Below are positions 47,979 through 56,535 of a stretch of 64,000 bases of DNA, piece by piece. Position 1 is the first letter of the stretch. Each line of letters opens with the position of its first letter. The notes beneath the pieces are model-generated. The model was not told where the DNA came from. It saw only the letters and a program-made list of their open reading frames with translations, and ran no database searches. Location of the stretch: positions 1,860,001-1,924,000 of the forward strand of contig NC_015589.1 in the NCBI RefSeq assembly GCF_000215085.1, written 5' to 3'. The position numbers and the translations under genes were made by a program. The stretch comes from Desulforamulus ruminis DSM 2154 (GTDB lineage Bacteria; Bacillota; Desulfotomaculia; Desulfotomaculales; Desulfotomaculaceae).

Positions 47979-48287
47979 CTACCAAAGAATATAGAGATAG
48001 CCAGCCCATGTTCCGGATAGATTATTTTTGATATATGCTCTATAATTTCCAGCGAGCATATCCGTAAAAGTAACTTGCGGATTACTAGAATTCGCAGTTT
48101 TAGCGACGGTCCAACGACCAGTGTCGATATTATACAATTGTACACTAAATGACCATGAACCGTTTACTGTAAATTGTACTACCACGGTGTCACCTGAGCC
48201 TAAAACAATCTTGCCCGGTTCGGCAGGAGACCAGACATAATCTGAGAAATTAAAATATGCAGGGCCGTACAGTGCCAAATCAAACAC
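47979..48287 (-). CDS. Small beta-rich hypothetical protein (about 100 aa)
   Basis: The frame opens with GTG 48287 or, with better spacing to GGAAAGGGGG, TTG 48278 (99 residues). The product is rich in Gly, aromatic and Ser/Thr residues in alternating beta pattern (VVVQFTVNGSWSFSVQLYNID) and lacks a signal peptide. I do not recognise a family. It lies just downstream of the split-sigma locus on the same strand, separated by a terminator, and could be one of its targets. Confidence 0.6.
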   Translation of the reverse strand: MFDLALYGPAYFNFSDYVWSPAEPGKIVLGSGDTVVVQFTVNGSWSFSVQLYNIDTGRWTVAKTANSSNPQVTFTDMLAGNYRAYIKNNLSGTWAGYLYILW

Positions 48288-48421
48288 CCCCTTTCCTAGA
48301 ATTTTAAAGAGATTACTGGGAAACGAAGAAATTTTACAGCCGTTTCCAGACTCTTAAAATTTCTTTTCAGTTGATCCCTTCACTTATAAGGTGAACTAGC
48401 TAGTAAAAATACAACCTAAAA

Positions 48422-48661
48422 TTATAAAAATCCCTTTCCTTGGTAAGGGATTTTTAATTTGATCTTTTGCAAAGTCCAATTAATTGCAAAAATTATGATT
48501 GTATGAGCATTCTTGAAAGGTACGAGCATATTAAATGATATTGAGATATTTTTGTGAAAAAATTTTAAAATTAAGGATAGATTCTGATGATTTTTAGCTA
48601 ACGGTAATAGGTTTTGGAACTCAGTTTCTGATATAAAGAATGGAGAATCTTTGTTTTCCAT
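48422..48661 (-). pseudogene. RsoA-like sigma-region-2 small protein, probably decayed copy
   Basis: The first 25 codons match the intact paralogue at 51672-51887 (MENKDSPFFISETEFQNLLPLAK against MERENSPISMSETEFLHLLSLAK). DNA similarity continues to the paralogue's stop region, but small insertions and deletions shift the frame, so the C-terminal residues are unlike it and the last ones are encoded by the terminator hairpin. The family resembles RsoA/HTH_16 proteins that act with a separate region-4 subunit. It overlaps the interrupted sigma-like gene by 64 bases, the arrangement of sigO-rsoA in B. subtilis. Confidence 0.6.
48426..48455. terminator. Terminator of the split-sigma locus
   Basis: AAAAATCCCTT (48426-48436) pairs with AAGGGATTTTT (48445-48455). 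T runs exist on both strands. The reading frame at 48422-48661 runs into this hairpin, a sign that its end is frameshifted. Confidence 0.75.
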
Positions 48662-48881
48662 TTGTTCACCGCTTGTTGACTAATATTCATTTCTTTCGCT
48701 ACCTGTGCTTCTGTTTTGTCATTAAAATAAATCTCTTTAATAATCTTCTTTCCAATATCAGAAGAAATAGAATTGATCAACTGTTGTATGAATATCTTGT
48801 TATCTGAATACTCCGTAAAATTTTTACTGTGAATGTGATCTAATGACCTGCCCCCAGGTTTTGTACCACAGGGGATGTTAG

Positions 48882-49673
48882 TCACGAAATTTGTTCACAG
48901 GTTTTTTTAGCCAGATCTGTAGCATATTCTACTGGTGTTTTGTTGCTCAGTCCGCTATGTGGACGAACTGTATTGTATTCATGACGCCACTCTTCAATAA
49001 TTCGACGAGCCTCACTTACGCCTCTGAACCAGTGTTCATTAAGGCATTCATCTCGGAGTTTTCCATTAAAGCTTTCTACATGGCTATTTTGCATTGGTTT
49101 ACCGGGGTCTATAAACAGTTGGATAACCCTATGTTCATAAGCCCATTGATTCAAGGTCAGTCCTGCAAATTCAGGTCCGTTATCAGAGAGGATTTCTTTG
49201 GGATAACCTCTGTAAATAGCAATTCTATCTAGTACTCTTGTCACACGCCGTCCTGTTATTGAAGTATCCACTTCGCTGGCCAGACACTCTCGAGTTGCTT
49301 CATCAATCACTACAAAAACTCTAAATCGCTGCCCAGTTGCTGTTGAGTCACTAACAAAATCCATAGACCACCTTACATTCGGTTGAGGCGTAACTGTGGG
49401 GGGGCGGCCCCTTCCAGAGAGAACACGTTTTCTTTTGCGGCGACGGACAGCGAGTCCAGCAAGCCGGTATAGCCTATATACTTTCTTGTGGTTAACTTTC
49501 TGTCCTTCACGCTGAAGTAAGGCATGGATTCGTCTATATCCAAAGCGACGCCACTTAAAGGCAAGTTCAGATATTCTCGTTTTCAATGCCTCGTTCTCTT
49601 CTGAAGTAGAAGGAACATATCTATGACTGGAGCGTCCGATACCAACAAGCCTGCACGCTCTGCGTTCACTCAT
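48882..49673 (-). CDS. IS3-family transposase OrfB (DDE integrase)
   Basis: 263 residues from ATG 49673; the same frame stays open upstream to the orfA overlap (QVKPARKRKLVKELQDTFG precedes the ATG), so the natural product is probably an OrfAB fusion. The rve core has Asp in WSMDFVSD, Asp in ILSDNGPEF and Glu in HVESFNGKLRDECLNEHWF. No break is seen. Its stop lies inside the left inverted repeat. Confidence 0.93.
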   Translation of the reverse strand: MSERRACRLVGIGRSSHRYVPSTSEENEALKTRISELAFKWRRFGYRRIHALLQREGQKVNHKKVYRLYRLAGLAVRRRKRKRVLSGRGRPPTVTPQPNVRWSMDFVSDSTATGQRFRVFVVIDEATRECLASEVDTSITGRRVTRVLDRIAIYRGYPKEILSDNGPEFAGLTLNQWAYEHRVIQLFIDPGKPMQNSHVESFNGKLRDECLNEHWFRGVSEARRIIEEWRHEYNTVRPHSGLSNKTPVEYATDLAKKTCEQIS

Positions 49674-49723
49674 ACCAAAAGTATCTTGGAGTTCTTTAAC
49701 AAGCTTTCGCTTGCGAGCAGGCT

Positions 49724-49987
49724 TTACTTGTTTTTTTCAATAACCCACTTTAGAGCCTGGTTGTCGAGGGTTAGTTCACCTACGAGTAGCTTAAGTCTGC
49801 GGTTTTCCTCTTCCAACTGCTTAAGTTTCTTCGCATCACTTGCTTCCATTCCGCCGTATTTAGATTTCCAGCGATAAAAGGTTTGTTCGCTAATGCCATG
49901 TTGCCGAAGAATGTCAGCTACCGGCATCCCATTCTCATGGGAGTTAAGTATTCCAATGATCTGCTCTTCGGTGAAACGTTTTCTCAT
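49724..49987 (-). CDS. IS3-family OrfA (HTH protein)
   Basis: 87 residues. HTH_Tnp_1 domain (EQIIGILNSHENGMPVADILRQHGISEQTFYRWKSKYGG) followed by a leucine-rich coiled coil. Near its end the minus strand reads AAAAAAAC, a slippery run, and OrfB is in the -1 frame, as in programmed IS3 frameshifting. GGAGGGGACAG lies before ATG 49987. Confidence 0.92.
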   Translation of the reverse strand: MRKRFTEEQIIGILNSHENGMPVADILRQHGISEQTFYRWKSKYGGMEASDAKKLKQLEEENRRLKLLVGELTLDNQALKWVIEKNK

Positions 49988-50439
49988 AACTGTCCCCTCC
50001 TGACTTAGTTATACTACATCAGGACTAACATTTCCTTTGGACCAGTTTTCGGGGAGCAGGTCACTAATTCTAAAGGCAGCTCACGTTTTAATGTCACCTT
50101 GGACTTATATTGTAGACGCCAGGCAATTCGTTTTAGTTCTTCTCTGTAAAATTGAATAGCGTTAGATTCTTTTTCCATATTGATTCCTCCCTATTTTTTG
50201 CTTCTATAATATAGGGAGATTTATAGATCGATTTTACAACCCTAAAGGGTGGTTTCATCTTTATATCTTAATAGCTGGACAGTAAAAAAATTTTGTAAAA
50301 AATAACCCATCAAGCGATCTTATGATATCTTGGGTTACTCATACCAGAAAAGAGATCAGATCGCGAAAAGGATTACACCATAGCTTTACACAATTGCCCC
50401 GAATTGATGATACCCATATCCAAATTTCTCAACAAAGTA

Positions 50440-50799
50440 TTATATTCGTTTCAATCTTATTTTTCTCTTAAGTGGCTTGTGATTATCATTCTTGGTCATG
50501 CTACTGTCTGATGATCCAGGGATTACTTTTATCACTGTAATCTCTTTTGGAACATAGCCAGTTATGAAACTTAAACCATTTCTTTCTCGCACGATCGACA
50601 AACCTGACGGATCGTTCGATAGGTGACTTTTCTTCACTATGACCAATATGTCGTAATCTTGATTGACAATAACGTCAAATAAGATAAGGAAGTCCATTTG
50701 CATGCGCGTTGTGAAAAAATGCATCAAAAATCGTAGAATCCACCAAAATGGACTATATCTTACGATATCTGTTTGGCGCGATTGTTTCTCTGGGAACAC
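50440..50799 (-). CDS. Doubtful hypothetical protein (119 aa)
   Basis: An open frame with an aromatic-rich N-terminus and a basic C-terminus (KPLKRKIRLKRI). No ribosome site of quality precedes the start, and no family is recognised. The region around it is AT-rich and full of short broken frames, so it may be a remnant. Confidence 0.25.
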   Translation of the reverse strand: MFPEKQSRQTDIVRYSPFWWILRFLMHFFTTRMQMDFLILFDVIVNQDYDILVIVKKSHLSNDPSGLSIVRERNGLSFITGYVPKEITVIKVIPGSSDSSMTKNDNHKPLKRKIRLKRI

Positions 50800-51229
50800 C
50801 GCAAGTTTTGCTTGTCTTGTTCCTCTAGTTGCAGGATGGGGTGGGCGTATCTTGGGGTGGGGAGAAAAGTCCTATCAGCAATCGATCCAGGTAGTTCAGA
50901 TTAATTGACCAGGGCTTTGCAGGTTCAAAAGCATTCGTCTTAGGCTATCTAGTTGCCGCATCGAATCATCCTATCAATGATGAGAGAGAGGATGTAAACA
51001 GTGTGGTCAAGGATGGAGTCGAATAGAGTACTTTCAACTATTTTTGGAATACCAGCCCTTAAGACTGAACTGAGAAAAGGAGATGGCGGGATGTCTGGTG
51101 ACGGGGACCCCGGGATGAACATCCACTTGTCTAGGATCAACAGACTATTTTTTGTAGTACTTCCTCACCTTCAGGAAGTTTTCTTACCACAAGTGGTGAT
51201 AGTTTGTAGAGAAGATCCGGTAAACGGAT

Positions 51230-51421
51230 TTATTTGGCGAATAGTAGTTTGTGGCAATCTGCCATATCGAATGTGCAAGTATCTAGGTTTTGTCCGCACT
51301 GGATAAAGTGCTCAACCAGAATGTGTGCTGCTGCAGCCGGATGCAAAATCTCCGATTTCTCCAGCTTACGATAGGCGTAGTACTCCACATCATCAATGGC
51401 TATGTTAGGGGAAATTCTATA
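51230..51421 (-). pseudogene. Protein fragment of unknown origin
   Basis: A frame without a good start encodes IAIDDVEYYAYRKLEKSEIL and, after HPAAAAHILVEHFIQC, runs to TAA 51230-51232. The composition looks protein-like, but the frame is stopped upstream by TGA. It may be part of a decayed gene; I cannot name it. Confidence 0.3.
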
Positions 51422-51671
51422 TCAGTTATAAGTTGTAAAATGAACAAAAACGCCGGAAAACTAGACATTTTCACAGCGCATAATAATCTGAGTCTAACAT
51501 ATGAAGTGCTTTATTGTACTTGATATAGGAATTGTTGATGGATCAAAAAACTACATAAAGAAGCGGCTCATGGAAAACCTGATGTTCAAGGAAAAACGGG
51601 AGGGAAATACCTCACGGTCGTCCAAATCTGGGAAAATTATTGAGCCATGAATTTAAAAATTATTCTTTTAT

Positions 51672-51887
51672 TTAATTTGGTTTCTTAAAAAGTTCAATCA
51701 ACCCCAAAATCATGCTTTGTATGGCATCTTCCTGAGTTGTGTTAATGTATTTGCTTAATGTCAAGATATCTTTCTTGAAAAATTCTAATAGTTTAAGGAT
51801 AGATTCTGAATCGTTTTCTTTAGCTAATGATAATAAATGCAGAAACTCAGTTTCTGACATGGAGATTGGGGAATTTTCTCTTTCCAT
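51672..51887 (-). CDS. RsoA-like sigma-region-2 small protein, intact copy
   Basis: 71 residues, MERENSPISMSETEFLHLLSLAK then about 48 residues ending LIELFKKPN. The pattern (helical, AKENDSESILKLLEFF, EDAIQSMI) resembles the HTH_16/RsoA class, co-sigma proteins with similarity to sigma region 2. AGGCGGTGATCTT precedes ATG 51887. No region-4 partner gene is next to it; the only one in the window is the IS-interrupted gene. It may therefore be an orphan. Confidence 0.7.
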   Translation of the reverse strand: MERENSPISMSETEFLHLLSLAKENDSESILKLLEFFKKDILTLSKYINTTQEDAIQSMILGLIELFKKPN

Positions 51888-52549
51888 AAGATCACCGCCT
51901 GTATACAGTGTTTGTTTTCTGTGACCGGGTCTGTTTTTGGTTACATAAATTTAATTAAAATAAAGTAATTAATCGCGAGCTTTGTATAGTATAGCCATTA
52001 AGAGGAACCATAAAAATTAGTCAATGTATATGGTGCAGCATGATACCCTTTTTGAAAGCAGCCTATTTTAATGAAAACCCTATTTTGTAGATCTTGTTTC
52101 CCTGCTCATTTCTTTTTTAAAAAATATTTAAAAATAAATATATATACATCTAATGTAAATAAGTTATATTTTCTAATAGACGGTTTGGATCAAAGGTTTG
52201 TTTCAAAGAATATTAGTAAAATATCTACATGATATCGAGCTGTTTTGAGAGAAAATATTTTTCAGAGTCCGGAATTTACGCAATAGGCGGTTATAAAAAG
52301 ACTTCACCTCTTTTTTTGGTAAAGTTATATAAATACCATCCAATAATCAATCAAAGCATTTAACTTTGATTTTCTAGACCTAATTATTTTAAGAGTTCTA
52401 TTTTAATCTAAATTAATTAAGTTAGGTCCTTGATTTTTCACAATCTTATATTTTTAATAAATTTCTGTTTTGCTATTGATTTATTTAACTAAATTATTTA
52501 TATTGGCTCTGACCCATTAATCCTTCCCAGGAAGAAGAGGAGAAGTTGA
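51888..52549. other. Gene-free AT-rich stretch
   Basis: About 660 bases rich in A/T with stops in all frames. I see no RNA gene, terminator pair or clear promoter, and no repeat shared with the rest of the window. It looks like decayed sequence at the right edge of the island. Confidence 0.6.
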
Positions 52550-52774
52550 ATGATAACCATGGTCCATTCCATATCCAAAGATCAAATTGATCAAATCATG
52601 GAACAAATATTGGCCGATCATCAAAATTTGCACCCGGGCAAAAGAGTCACCATCAAGGTGGACCCGGATCCGTCCACGGTAGATTTTTGCGGGTATATTT
52701 CCAAATCTTTTATTGCCACCATTTCTGTTGAAGATATTCCCGCAGAAGAAGAGTTGGCTGCGGTCGAGTCTTAG
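52550..52774 (+). CDS. Small hypothetical protein (74 aa)
   Basis: ATG 52550 follows GAGGAG at good spacing. The product begins MITMVHSISKDQIDQIMEQI, is acidic at the end (PAEEELAAVES) and has no membrane segment. Base composition is that of the core genome, marking the island's edge. Family not recognised. Confidence 0.7.
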   Translation: MITMVHSISKDQIDQIMEQILADHQNLHPGKRVTIKVDPDPSTVDFCGYISKSFIATISVEDIPAEEELAAVES

Positions 52775-52862
52775 AGAGCGCGGCCTTCGGAAGTACGTTC
52801 GGGGACTGTCTCAAGGGCGGATCCCTGTCTAAAATACTGTAAAAATTGTAAGAGGATTCCAT

Positions 52863-52888
52863 CACCCTGCCGGGTGTTTTCTTTTTTA
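52863..52888 (+). terminator. Intrinsic terminator
   Basis: CACCC (52863-52867), loop, GGGTG (52872-52876), then a T-rich run of about 11. It ends the 74-aa gene. Confidence 0.7.
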
Positions 52889-52907
52889 GATTTCAAGATA
52901 TTACCTT

Positions 52908-52936
52908 TATACATGGGAATGAGATTCGTTTAGAAT
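52908..52936 (+). promoter_or_regulatory. Candidate sigma-A promoter for the PHP gene
   Basis: TATACA (52908-52913), 17 bases, TAGAAT (52931-52936), 34 bases before ATG 52971. Confidence 0.5.
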
Positions 52937-52970
52937 GAAATGGGTGTGAATTTCTCTAATGAGGTGAACC

Positions 52971-54005
52971 ATGTATCATTATTCCGGAGTAGTACATATT
53001 CATACTTGTTATTCCGATGGTTCCAGTGATTTTTCCGGCATCGCCAGAGCGGCTTTGAAATCAGGGGCTCATTTTGTGCTGGTTAATGACCACGATACCC
53101 TGGCGGGTCTGTACCGGGAGGGGGAGAAATATCTGCACGGGGTTTTAGTGCTGGTGGGGTCGGAAATAACTCCTCAAAGAAACCATTTCTTATGTTACGA
53201 TGTGCAAAGGGTTCCCAGCAATAAAATCTCACCCAGGGAATATGTGCGCAAGGTATACCGCCAGGGGGGCTTCGGTTTTTTAGCCCACCCGGATCAAAAG
53301 GAAAACCCTTTATTTCCTGCCAAAATGCATTGGGATCATTGGAATGTGGATATGGAAATGCATTACGGCCTGGAGATATGGAATTTTTTCGCCCAATGGA
53401 TGGGCAGCTTTCAATCGGTATCCGGTCTGATAAAAAACATTTTATTTCCCAAGGCTTTTTTAAAACCACCGAATCCCAAGACTTTGCTCGAGTGGGACAG
53501 GCTGGGAGAAAAAAGGCCGGTGCCTGCCATCGCGGGGGTGGACGCCCACGGAGGCAGAAACCTGGGGTGGCTGCCCACCATTTTAAGCAGCTATGTGCAC
53601 CAGTTTAAAACACTGCGGACCTACGTAATGACTCAAAAGCCGCTGCTGGGAAATGTTCAGCGGGACCGTGTTTTGATTTTGCAGGCTCTCAAAAAAGGAT
53701 GTAGTTATTTAGTTAATCATTATGCCGGACGGGTAAATCATTTCTCCTTTTGTGCCCACTTTGGGGATCATTGCTGCCGCATGGGGGAAGAAGTGGATTA
53801 CGACCCTTCCATGGTTCTGGAAATTGTTCTGCCCGCCAAAGCGCATCTGCGGGTCATTAAAAACGGTTCACTCTATGCACAATGCACCACGGAAAAACTC
53901 AGGCTTCCTAATCCAGGACCGGGAGTTTACAGGGTGGAGGTTTATAAGGGCAAATTCCGGCCCCGCCCCTGGATTTTCTCCAATCACCTTTATCTCAGAG
54001 GATAA
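52971..54005 (+). CDS. PHP-domain phosphoesterase-like protein
   Basis: 344 residues. The PHP fold is marked by VHIHTCYSDGSSDFSG (HxH metal site), VLVNDHDTLAG, and AGVDAHGG in the C-terminal part (about residue 190). GAGGTG precedes ATG 52971. Such CehA/YtkK-like proteins hydrolyse phosphoesters, but the substrate is unknown. The last 100 residues are beta-rich and may be an appended binding domain. It has its own promoter and terminator. Confidence 0.85.
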   Translation: MYHYSGVVHIHTCYSDGSSDFSGIARAALKSGAHFVLVNDHDTLAGLYREGEKYLHGVLVLVGSEITPQRNHFLCYDVQRVPSNKISPREYVRKVYRQGGFGFLAHPDQKENPLFPAKMHWDHWNVDMEMHYGLEIWNFFAQWMGSFQSVSGLIKNILFPKAFLKPPNPKTLLEWDRLGEKRPVPAIAGVDAHGGRNLGWLPTILSSYVHQFKTLRTYVMTQKPLLGNVQRDRVLILQALKKGCSYLVNHYAGRVNHFSFCAHFGDHCCRMGEEVDYDPSMVLEIVLPAKAHLRVIKNGSLYAQCTTEKLRLPNPGPGVYRVEVYKGKFRPRPWIFSNHLYLRG

Positions 54006-54017
54006 ATAATCCATGCT

Positions 54018-54060
54018 AAGACTTCTTTCAGGACATAGGTCCGGGGGAAGTCTTTTTTAG
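54018..54060 (+). terminator. Terminator after the PHP gene
   Basis: AAGACTTC (54018-54025) pairs with GAAGTCTT (54047-54054), with an inner GGAC/GTCC pair, followed by T residues. Confidence 0.75.
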
Positions 54061-54111
54061 AAAAGGAATTTTCCTATTCACAACGAATGAACTAGGTAGA
54101 GGTGTTTGTTG

Positions 54112-54411
54112 ATGCGCTGGGTTCTTTCGCTGGGGGTTGTAGCTTTTTTGACCATTGCCATATTTGCCGTTCAAAATTCAGAGGAGATTACCATCCACTT
54201 TTTGTTCTGGCAGCTTCCCAGTTTTCCGCTGGTGCTGGTAATCCTGGGAGCGGCGGCGACGGGAATGCTGGCTGCCTGGCTTTTTGGTCTTTCCCGGCGG
54301 TTTAAGCTTTATGGTGACATCAAAGAAATGAACCGTTATATTGAAACCCTCCGGGCGGAACTTGTGCAATATAGGAAGAAAGAAGAAAATGAAGGGAACA
54401 AAAATGTATAA
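54112..54411 (+). CDS. LapA-domain (DUF1049) membrane protein
   Basis: 99 residues from ATG 54112, 9 bases after GAGGTG. Two membrane segments (about 4-20 and 38-60), the FAVQNSEEITIHFLFW signature of LapA-type proteins, and a cytoplasmic coiled tail. The role in Firmicutes is not known. It is a single-gene unit just before the rimP promoter. Confidence 0.85.
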   Translation: MRWVLSLGVVAFLTIAIFAVQNSEEITIHFLFWQLPSFPLVLVILGAAATGMLAAWLFGLSRRFKLYGDIKEMNRYIETLRAELVQYRKKEENEGNKNV

Positions 54412-54463
54412 ATGAATCCCATTGGGATAACATAGTTATATCCATTGGCCAGCAGGGCCGTAC

Positions 54464-54492
54464 TTGTCAAGAAATGGTTTCCGTGGTATACT
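54464..54492 (+). promoter_or_regulatory. Sigma-A promoter of the rimP-nusA-infB operon
   Basis: TTGTCA (54464-54469), 17 bases, TATACT (54487-54492). Near-consensus, about 113 bases upstream of rimP. Confidence 0.82.
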
Positions 54493-54542
54493 TAATATGT
54501 TTTTTAGTATGTTCTCTTTTGCGTAATTTTTTGCCAGTAGAG

Positions 54543-54564
54543 GAGTGGGTCTTTCCCACTCTTT
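54543..54564 (+). terminator. Hairpin in the rimP leader (possible attenuator)
   Basis: GAGTGGG (54543-54549) pairs with CCCACTC (54555-54561) and is followed by TTTC. NusA is encoded downstream, so a leader hairpin could allow feedback on its operon. Confidence 0.45.
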
Positions 54565-54604
54565 CGTATTACTCCAGGTAAAAAATAGATAAGGAGGATT
54601 TTCT

Positions 54605-55066
54605 TTGGCTAAAGGTACAGTCGCAGAAAGAGTCAAAGCAGCAGTAGAACCAATTATTGAAGCAGAACATCTGGAGCTAGTGGATGTTGAATATGTAAAA
54701 GAAGGTGGCAATTGGTACCTGCGGATTTATATTGATAAGCTTGGGGGTGTGGATTTAGATGACTGCCAGATGGTGTCGGAAAAGATAGACACCCTGCTGG
54801 ATGAGTTGGATCCCATTCCCCAGGCCTATTTTTTGGAGGTATCATCCCCTGGAATTGAACGGCCTCTGAAAAAGCCTGCTGATTTTGAACGGTTTAAAGG
54901 ACATTTAATCATGGTAAACACCTACACACCCGTTGATGGAGCCAAATCCTTCACCGGAAAATTGGAAAATTATTCGGAAGCAGGAGTTCAATTAAACATT
55001 AAAGGAAAATCCATGGTTATACCCCTTGATAAAGTTGCAGCGTCACGTTTAGCAGTGGAATTCTGA
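54605..55066 (+). CDS. rimP: Ribosome maturation factor RimP
   Basis: 153 residues from TTG 54605 with AAGGAGG upstream. The family pattern GNWYLRIYIDKLGGVDLDDC and YFLEVSSPGIERPL is present. It assists 30S assembly. First gene of the conserved rimP-nusA-ylxR-ylxQ-infB-rbfA cluster. Confidence 0.96.
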   Translation: MAKGTVAERVKAAVEPIIEAEHLELVDVEYVKEGGNWYLRIYIDKLGGVDLDDCQMVSEKIDTLLDELDPIPQAYFLEVSSPGIERPLKKPADFERFKGHLIMVNTYTPVDGAKSFTGKLENYSEAGVQLNIKGKSMVIPLDKVAASRLAVEF

Positions 55067-55089
55067 TTTCAGTACGGGAGGAGCAAAAA

Positions 55090-56256
55090 GTGAATAGCGA
55101 GTTTTTAGAAGCTTTAAAAGACCTTGAAAAGGAAAAAGGCATTGCCGTCGATGTTTTACTGGAAGCCATTGAGGCGGCCTTGTTATCGGCCTATAAGCGG
55201 AATTTTGGTTCCCTGCAAAATGCCCGGGTTCATATTGATAGGAATACCGGTGATTACAAGGTTTACTCCCAACGTACGGTAGTTGAAGAGGTTACGGACG
55301 ACCGGTTGGAAATCAACCTGGAAGAAGCAAGAAAAATCGACCCCCGGTTTAACCTGGGAGACGTGGTGGAAAACGAAGTAACGCCCCGCAATTTTGGCCG
55401 CATTGCCGCACAAACAGCCAAACAAGTGGTGGTTCAGCGCATTCGCGAAGCGGAGAGAAATATTATTTTCGAAGAGTTTGCCAATCGGGAAGGGGATATC
55501 CTCACCGGTGTGGTGCAACGGATTGAAAATAAAAATATTTATATTGAATTAGGCAAAACAGAGGCCATTTTAACCCCTTCGGAGCAAATGCCCGGTGAGG
55601 AATACCGGCATGGGGAGAGGCTGAAAACCTATATTGTAGAAGTGCGGAAAACTACCAAAGGGCCTCAAATATTGGTTTCCCGCACCCACCCCGGACTCCT
55701 GAAACGGTTGTTTGAGCTGGAAGTCCCGGAACTGCATGAAGGGGTGGTGGAACTGAAGTCCATTGCCAGGGAAGCCGGCTACCGCTCCAAAATTGCCGTT
55801 TACTCCAAGGATGAAAATGTTGACCCTGTAGGCGCCTGTGTAGGACCTAAGGGCATGCGGGTGCAAAATATTGTCGGTGAATTAAACGGTGAAAAAATTG
55901 ATATTGTTAAATGGAATCCCGATGCGTCCAAGTTTGTTGCCTCTGCCCTCAGTCCCGCCAAGGTGGTGGCGGTGGAGGTATGGGAAGACGAAAAGGTTGC
56001 CCGGGTGATCGTGCCGGATTATCAGTTATCTCTGGCTATTGGTAAAGAAGGTCAGAACGCCAGACTGGCTGCCAAACTGACCGGTTGGAAAATTGATATA
56101 AAAAGTGAGTCTCAGATGGCTGAGATTTATCCTGAATATGATACTTTTGAACAAAACCTGGACGACATTGAGTTTGCAAGCAACTATTCCCTGGAGGACC
56201 AGGAACTGTTAGAGGATTATGAGGATGAAAGTCAAGGCCGTTCAGAGGATAAATAA
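55090..56256 (+). CDS. nusA: Transcription termination/antitermination protein NusA
   Basis: 388 residues from GTG 55090 (GGGAGGAG upstream). N-terminal RNA polymerase-binding domain, S1 domain (about 135-200), KH1 and KH2 with GPKGMRVQNIVGELNGEKID and AIGKEGQNARLAAKLTGWKIDI, and a short acidic tail. It lacks the C-terminal acidic repeats of E. coli NusA, as usual in Firmicutes. It acts in pausing, termination and antitermination. Confidence 0.97.
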   Translation: MNSEFLEALKDLEKEKGIAVDVLLEAIEAALLSAYKRNFGSLQNARVHIDRNTGDYKVYSQRTVVEEVTDDRLEINLEEARKIDPRFNLGDVVENEVTPRNFGRIAAQTAKQVVVQRIREAERNIIFEEFANREGDILTGVVQRIENKNIYIELGKTEAILTPSEQMPGEEYRHGERLKTYIVEVRKTTKGPQILVSRTHPGLLKRLFELEVPELHEGVVELKSIAREAGYRSKIAVYSKDENVDPVGACVGPKGMRVQNIVGELNGEKIDIVKWNPDASKFVASALSPAKVVAVEVWEDEKVARVIVPDYQLSLAIGKEGQNARLAAKLTGWKIDIKSESQMAEIYPEYDTFEQNLDDIEFASNYSLEDQELLEDYEDESQGRSEDK

Positions 56257-56268
56257 GGGGGAGCCGCA

Positions 56269-56535
56269 ATGCCTAAGGTCAAGAAAGTTCCGCTTAGAAT
56301 GTGTGTAGGATGCCAGGAAATGAAGCCCAAGCGGGAATTGACACGGGTGGTTCGAACCCCTGAAGAGAAGGTTGAAATTGATTTCACCGGGAAGAAATCC
56401 GGCCGAGGAGCCTATCTTTGTCCTAATGCCGACTGTTTGCAAAAGGCGATTAAGGGCAAGCGATTGGAACGTTCCTTGGAGTGTGCCATTTCCCCAGATA
56501 TAATTGAATCTCTCAGGCAGGGATTGATGAAATAA
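56269..56535 (+). CDS. ylxR: YlxR family RNA-binding protein (RnpM)
   Basis: 88 residues. The hallmark RMCVGCQEMKPKRELTRVVR and GRGAYLCPNADCLQKAIK is seen. Homologues bind RNase P RNA and modulate its activity. It starts 12 bases after nusA and is directly followed by ylxQ. Confidence 0.95.
   Translation: MPKVKKVPLRMCVGCQEMKPKRELTRVVRTPEEKVEIDFTGKKSGRGAYLCPNADCLQKAIKGKRLERSLECAISPDIIESLRQGLMK

Larger units (their letters stand above)
48844..50063 (-). mobile_element. IS3-family insertion sequence (IS407-like), 1220 bp
   Basis: Both ends start TGACCTGC (left end 48844; right end 50063 read inward), and the imperfect inverted repeats run about 40 bases to ATGTTAGTC. A 4-bp target duplication CTAA flanks it (48840-48843 and 50064-50067); 4 bp is usual for the IS407 group. 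It carries orfA and orfB with overlapping frames. Base and codon use fit an intact, potentially active element. Confidence 0.93.
48598..50178 (-). pseudogene. SigO-like (region 4) sigma gene interrupted by an IS element
   Basis: The 5' part (50178 down to 50064) starts with TAGGGAGGAATCAAT and ATG and encodes MEKESNAIQFYREELKRIAW and 18 more residues. The 3' part (48843 to 48598) encodes the HTH region TEAQVAKEMNISQQAVNKWK. Removing the IS and one CTAA copy rejoins the frame exactly, giving a 118-residue protein. The restored product is a region-4-like partner for the RsoA-like gene that overlaps its end. The insertion is exact, so the event looks recent. Confidence 0.8.

Noticed and set aside
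48891-49232. Plus-strand open frame across orfB
   Set aside because: It is antisense to the transposase and lacks a ribosome site.
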